The notes under the pieces are model-generated. The model was given only the letters and a program-made list of their open reading frames with translations. It was not told the DNA's origin and ran no database searches. Positions 59,888 through 64,000 of a stretch of DNA of 64,000 bases are shown piece after piece (within the stretch, counting starts at the first letter, position 1; each line of letters begins with the position of its first letter). The stretch is from Micropterix aruncella (Eukaryota; Arthropoda; Insecta; Lepidoptera; Micropterigidae): the NCBI GenBank assembly GCA_944548615.1, contig OX155960.1, positions 33,696,475 through 33,760,474 of the forward strand. The letters are read 5' to 3'. The translations under genes were made by a program, and so were the position numbers.

Positions 59888-61606
59888 CAAATGAGAATAA
59901 ACTATATATGTCGACGAAGATGTTCAATATGTTCTTTTTGGATCGAAAAACCGGTAATCAATGAAAAATTAGATAAAACTGATGTAAGGACTAGAAGACG
60001 ATATTGACCACACTAAACCAAACAATGGAATCACACGATCGTTATTTAAAGGGTCGAAACGATGAAAGTAGAGGAACTCCTAAATCAAATGGGGAAGAAC
60101 ACTTAGTGAATACCATCAATACGATTGGAAACTTACTGAAAATAAACATTCAATCATGAGGAGCCTTAAGAAGTCAGTTTCTTCAGTAAACTCCCATGGT
60201 TTCAGGAACAATCTTATCAAAGCAGCGAGAGAATACAATAAAAAATACGGCCGATAACAGGAAACTGTGTCCTGCGGATATTGTGATATTCGATGATTTG
60301 ACCACAAAGACTAGATTCTATTCAAGATGAAATCAGTTTCCGGAAGTCCAGTAATAAATATATTTTGGTAAGTTCAGGGCGGATATTTATGAGGCAAGAC
60401 TATGGATACAAACCTCTATAACCTTCGAGTATAAAGAAATGGGATCGAAGTTGGTTGATATATTGATTATATGGAGTGCCTAGTAAACATACCCAGCGGG
60501 AGTAGGCTGTGTGTATGCCAACACTGTCTACAGGAAAAAACGCGTTTTTTTTATGGCTACTCGCTCGTATTACTGGTTAATAAGCATGGAATTATAGAAA
60601 ATGACAGGAAATATAGCATCTAAAGGTATGCAATAAGCCTAAAAGACAAGTACGTAGCTGATCCATCAAGAGTGCAGCAGCCGGTGACTGCCCAATTTAA
60701 TATAATATACGCGATTTATGTTTTCCCAAAAATAACTACGGGAGTGTCCGACACTGCTTACAACGTTTAAACGTTCGAGAAAGCCCGACTCCAGGCCTAG
60801 TGGCGGCTATTCCACGCTACCATTCTTCAATTATTTTATTGGATATTAACCCCTTTCCTTAATGTAAATTCTTAGTATTTGGTCGTCAATATTACACTCG
60901 ATCTTAAATCTAAAATATATCTTCCCTATTAAGTCAGAATATTGCGACACTTCTTAAGGAAATTCACCTTTTTCGACCAAACCGCTATAGATATACGTGA
61001 TATCTATAGCTGAGCAAAATATTTCACAATTGCCAATCAAAAGCTACTGTAAAATTTTTCAACCACCACATATATTAATTTGAAAGACCAGGATATTTCA
61101 TGAGATATGAAACCCATCGATAGACAGATGATAGATATATTGATTGATAGGAATAACTGCAAGTCATATACACAAAATGTCAATAGGTCTACCTTTAGTA
61201 AAATAATTCTACTTAACAATTTACGTAATACATATTGTATTTATTATATCACATAATGTGTGGTGAATTTTATTACTTAAATCTAAAAAATATTTAAATA
61301 TTTGTTAATATAAAACGGTGGAGAGCCTATATATAAAATTATACCTATATTTTTTCCTTCCTTTTCTATATTCATTATTTCTTTTCGAATTAGGTTGATA
61401 CTATTATTCATGTTTTAACACCATCTGCACCATCTGCATCTAGATACAGGCCAGAGAAGCCTCGTTAGGTGTGCATAGCGCAATTTGTTACGTAAGTTGT
61501 GTCTATTTCAAACCGTTCTTTACAATGTATACATTCTTTACTTCTGTAACAATTAAAGAACTTTTTTGTATATGTAAGTAATAAAAAAAAATTAAGTAAA
61601 TATTTT
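59888..61606. other. no gene recognised
   Basis: About 1.7 kb of AT-rich DNA. A short plus-strand stretch near 60160-60260 (frame with FRNNLIKAAREYNKKYG) is open but interrupted on both sides and not recognised. Confidence 0.35.
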
Positions 61607-61921
61607 CTATGTACCGATTATTCTATATTTCTTCAGCGAGCGAAAGGCGCTATCATGTCTGGGTGGGTATGAGTGGTATGAGTTATTAACAACGAAAGTA
61701 TCTCTTTCGGTATATAAGCATGGAAGGGTTAGAATACGAAGACTTTCAAAAAACTTTCTAGTTAAAGGATCACGGGGAACATAAACATCGGATCGTCCTC
61801 TTTTGGAAAGTAAATACCCTCTGATGATTGATAGTAGGTACTTTGTGCGATAGTACATTGCATGCACCTTGAACGGGTTTTTTTGTGGCACAGAATTACA
61901 AACACATAATTTAAGCGCCAT
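61607..61921 (-). pseudogene. LINE reverse transcriptase fragment, C-terminal
   Basis: A minus-strand open frame of 104 codons ends with PLTRKFFESLRILTLPCLYT, then NNSYHSYPPRHDSAF. The F..L.ILTLPCLYI.E ... Y.TR block follows the palm in jockey/CR1-like LINEs. The N-terminal part of the frame is not recognised, and nothing else of the element is seen. Confidence 0.5.
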
Positions 61922-62654
61922 AACTTGCTAAAAAATTAGTTTTTATTACCTCCTATATTTTTTGAAATGTTGCTATGGCTTTAAATGATACGTGAGATTA
62001 ATATTGCTGAAAGACTCTAAAATCTACCGAATCTTCATTTAAATTTTCCACGCTTTTGAATTTAGACACATTTGCCGCCCTTACTCATTATTGTAACATG
62101 CATACATACGAATATAAACAGATATACGTCAGTAACCCTAAAAATAACGCTAAATCGTAACAATACCAAACCACGTAGCTCATTCGGTAATAAAGATGTC
62201 TAGATATATTAAGAGGGTTATTCTTGTCAGGAAATGGGGTGGCATTTGTAGATGATTTCAGGAAGCGCATGCCCTGAAAACGCGTTCTTGGTGAACGTGA
62301 CGGCTGAGTGCTTCCGCTTACCTTAGCATCCGACGCCGACGTCGACGAATATTAGTTTCATTACGGCGCCTCTGAAAATTCGCTTACGTCATTTGAATGC
62401 CCCCCATTAAAATGACAAAGTGGGGGGCGACCAAAGGGATTGTATCTTTGGGAGATAATACAGAAGATAAAGGTTCGGGAATAGTGCCGTCACTGCGCCG
62501 TCGTTATACAAATAACCCTTTATTTTCGCGCGCAAAAACGGTCCTTTCGAATGCGTATATATTATATTATCTTTGATGATGAGAGTGAGAGGGAATATAT
62601 TTGATTGAGTTTGAGGAGATGGGGAACGAATCTGCGTACATCTGTGGTTCAGAA
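61922..62654. other. no gene recognised
   Basis: A GC-rich stretch at 62270-62480 contains GCCCCCCATTAAAATGACAA then AGTGGGGGGC, a small inverted motif; otherwise nothing. Confidence 0.3.
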
Positions 62655-63570
62655 GAAAAAAAAGTTAACGGACACAGTGAGTTATGTGTGGACAGGCGAT
62701 TTTTAAAATCGCCAAAATATTCATCGCTGCGATCTGCGCCAGCTGGCGTCGCTGCGGTAAAATGGAACTACCCGCCCCAACACCCAATTAACGCAAAGTG
62801 CCGGCACGCAACATCCACGATAGTGGCACTGTTATTCCCATTGAAGACGAAAATGTAACTGCCGGTGGTAAGCTAATAGGCACTGTTGCAGTTTGGCCAC
62901 GAAGACCCATGTGTTCAGGGTCGGTCATAATCACGGGTTAACACCCATCCGGCGGCCTCCACGAAAAAGGGAGGACCAGGGTAGGACGCTGGTCTGCGGG
63001 CCAGTCTTCCTTAGGAGTCAACATTCGGGGGATCTTCAACGGTTTGCGCACCGTGCGGCGTCAGCCAATCGATTGTGCATTCCGACTAACAAACGGGGGG
63101 GGGGGGGGGGTCTGGGAACAGTAATGTTCCTATAGAGTGGGGGGTAGTTGTTTAGATTATCCCAACTGCTCTTAAAGCGACAATTCGGCCACCCGATCCC
63201 GGCCCAATAAGCCGGGTAAAGGATGCCGTGGTCTGCGATAGATTCGGTAGACACCGTATCACCGCTTCATAAGGAAAAGCACCGTGCAATCGACCTCAGT
63301 CATGTAACCAGTCAGGAGGCAGGGGGTATCCTAAAGATTAATTCCAGACGGAGATATCCTTCCAAACTGGTAGTCAGGGGGCGAGGCTGCCCACTAGGTT
63401 CCTTTCCCGCTGCCTCGCCGTAAGGCGTTGGCCTCTAACGGGCAGGTGTCGTAACTAGACAGCGGATTGTTTTTCGTTCCAAGTCTTCTGCGCTCACCTT
63501 ACGGAAGACAGAACGATCTAATATCGTTAAAACTTCCTTAGGTGACGGGTTCGCCCGTTGTAGTTAACAG
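62655..63570 (-). repeat. repeat A, copy A5, longest (~916 bp)
   Basis: On the minus strand it starts TGTTAACTACAACGGGCGAA, with the hairpin AACGATATTAGATCGTT. It keeps the middle (GGTGTTAACCCGTGATTATG, CAACAGTGCCTATTAGCTTA) where A1 and A3 stop, then continues with the distal block found in A2 (GGCGGGTAGTTCCATTTTAC, CTGGCGCAGATCGCAGCGAT). It therefore shows that A1/A3 are shorter variants. A G16 run lies inside at 63095-63110. No coding potential. Confidence 0.75.
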
Positions 63571-64000
63571 CTCTAGTTGTCGAATCGGTGGAAAAACTGT
63601 ATTTTAGTTCCACTGGGTAAGAATCTATTTTCATTCAATTAAAATGTCAAATAACCCCTAATATAACCGTACGGTTTTAGGGTTTATATTTTTTGTTTTT
63701 TACATTTTTGTTATGACATTTGTTCATTGTTTATGTGCATTTGACACATTGTTTACAAAAGAATTAGATTTCTATATATAAAAAACATTAAATAAATATT
63801 CCCAGTTGCTTCCTTCTCCTGTTATATTTAGTTTGGTATCCGGCTTTGTTTCGTAGTTTCCCGTTTTCTTCTACTGCTACGATTTAAACTATAGGCAGGC
63901 GAACGAGGGGAAAAATCAAAAGACGGAACAGTAGAAGAAATAAATAAAATAATTAATTTGGTGCGTGCTAAATTCGCCAGTATTGATAATAATATCAAAA
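63571..64000. other. AT-rich spacer
   Basis: Nothing recognised up to the window edge. Confidence 0.35.

Overview
This window looks like a piece of a lepidopteran (moth or butterfly) nuclear genome. It is AT-rich and intergenic or intronic, and almost every recognisable sequence is a transposable element or its remains. The lepidopteran assignment is inference. It rests on the mixture of jockey/CR1-, RTE- and R1-type LINE remains, several mariner relatives, tRNA-derived SINEs, many MITE-like inverted-repeat elements, and repeat ends that I recall as common in lepidopteran genomes. A 200-base assembly gap lies at 42825-43024. I see no rRNA, no free tRNA gene and no CRISPR array.

Host genes: no complete host gene is visible. 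The best trace is a 167-bp candidate internal exon on the minus strand at 11800-11966, with good splice signals and 55 open codons at raised GC. A heat-shock-element array followed by a TATA box at 57060-57132 looks like an inducible promoter but has no recognisable gene after it.

Layout. 0-6 kb: mariner fragments, a repeat-A element with an odd triple target duplication, and a LINE fragment. 6-16 kb: tandem repeats, a MITE, a SINE, two large terminal-inverted-repeat (TIR) elements (family B), a pogo-like remnant, and foldback elements (family C), one of which is split by an RTE-like LINE fragment with a perfect target duplication. 16-22 kb: a decayed LINE reverse transcriptase, MITEs of families D and E, and repeat A. 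22-28 kb: mostly featureless AT-rich DNA with a 2-copy tandem duplication. 28-32 kb: a decayed LINE, a mariner pseudogene, repeat A, and two near-perfect foldback C elements. 34-36.3 kb: the one long intact ORF, a LINE reverse transcriptase truncated at its 5' end. 37-45 kb: a palindromic element, R1-type and Tc/mariner-type fragments, and an ~815-bp (TA)n tract beside a LINE 3' end. 46-47.3 kb: a decayed transposase-like gene. 49-64 kb: a SINE, MITEs D and E, the heat-shock-like promoter, repeat A, and an 8-unit minisatellite.

The most interesting pattern is repeat family C. Several copies are near-perfect hairpins with arms of different lengths (44 and 82 bp in the cleanest two) and loops of 1-3 nt. 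Both clean copies have 12-13 bp target duplications, and only one end carries the full 3' tail. This suggests retroposition of snap-back cDNA rather than an ordinary cut-and-paste MITE.
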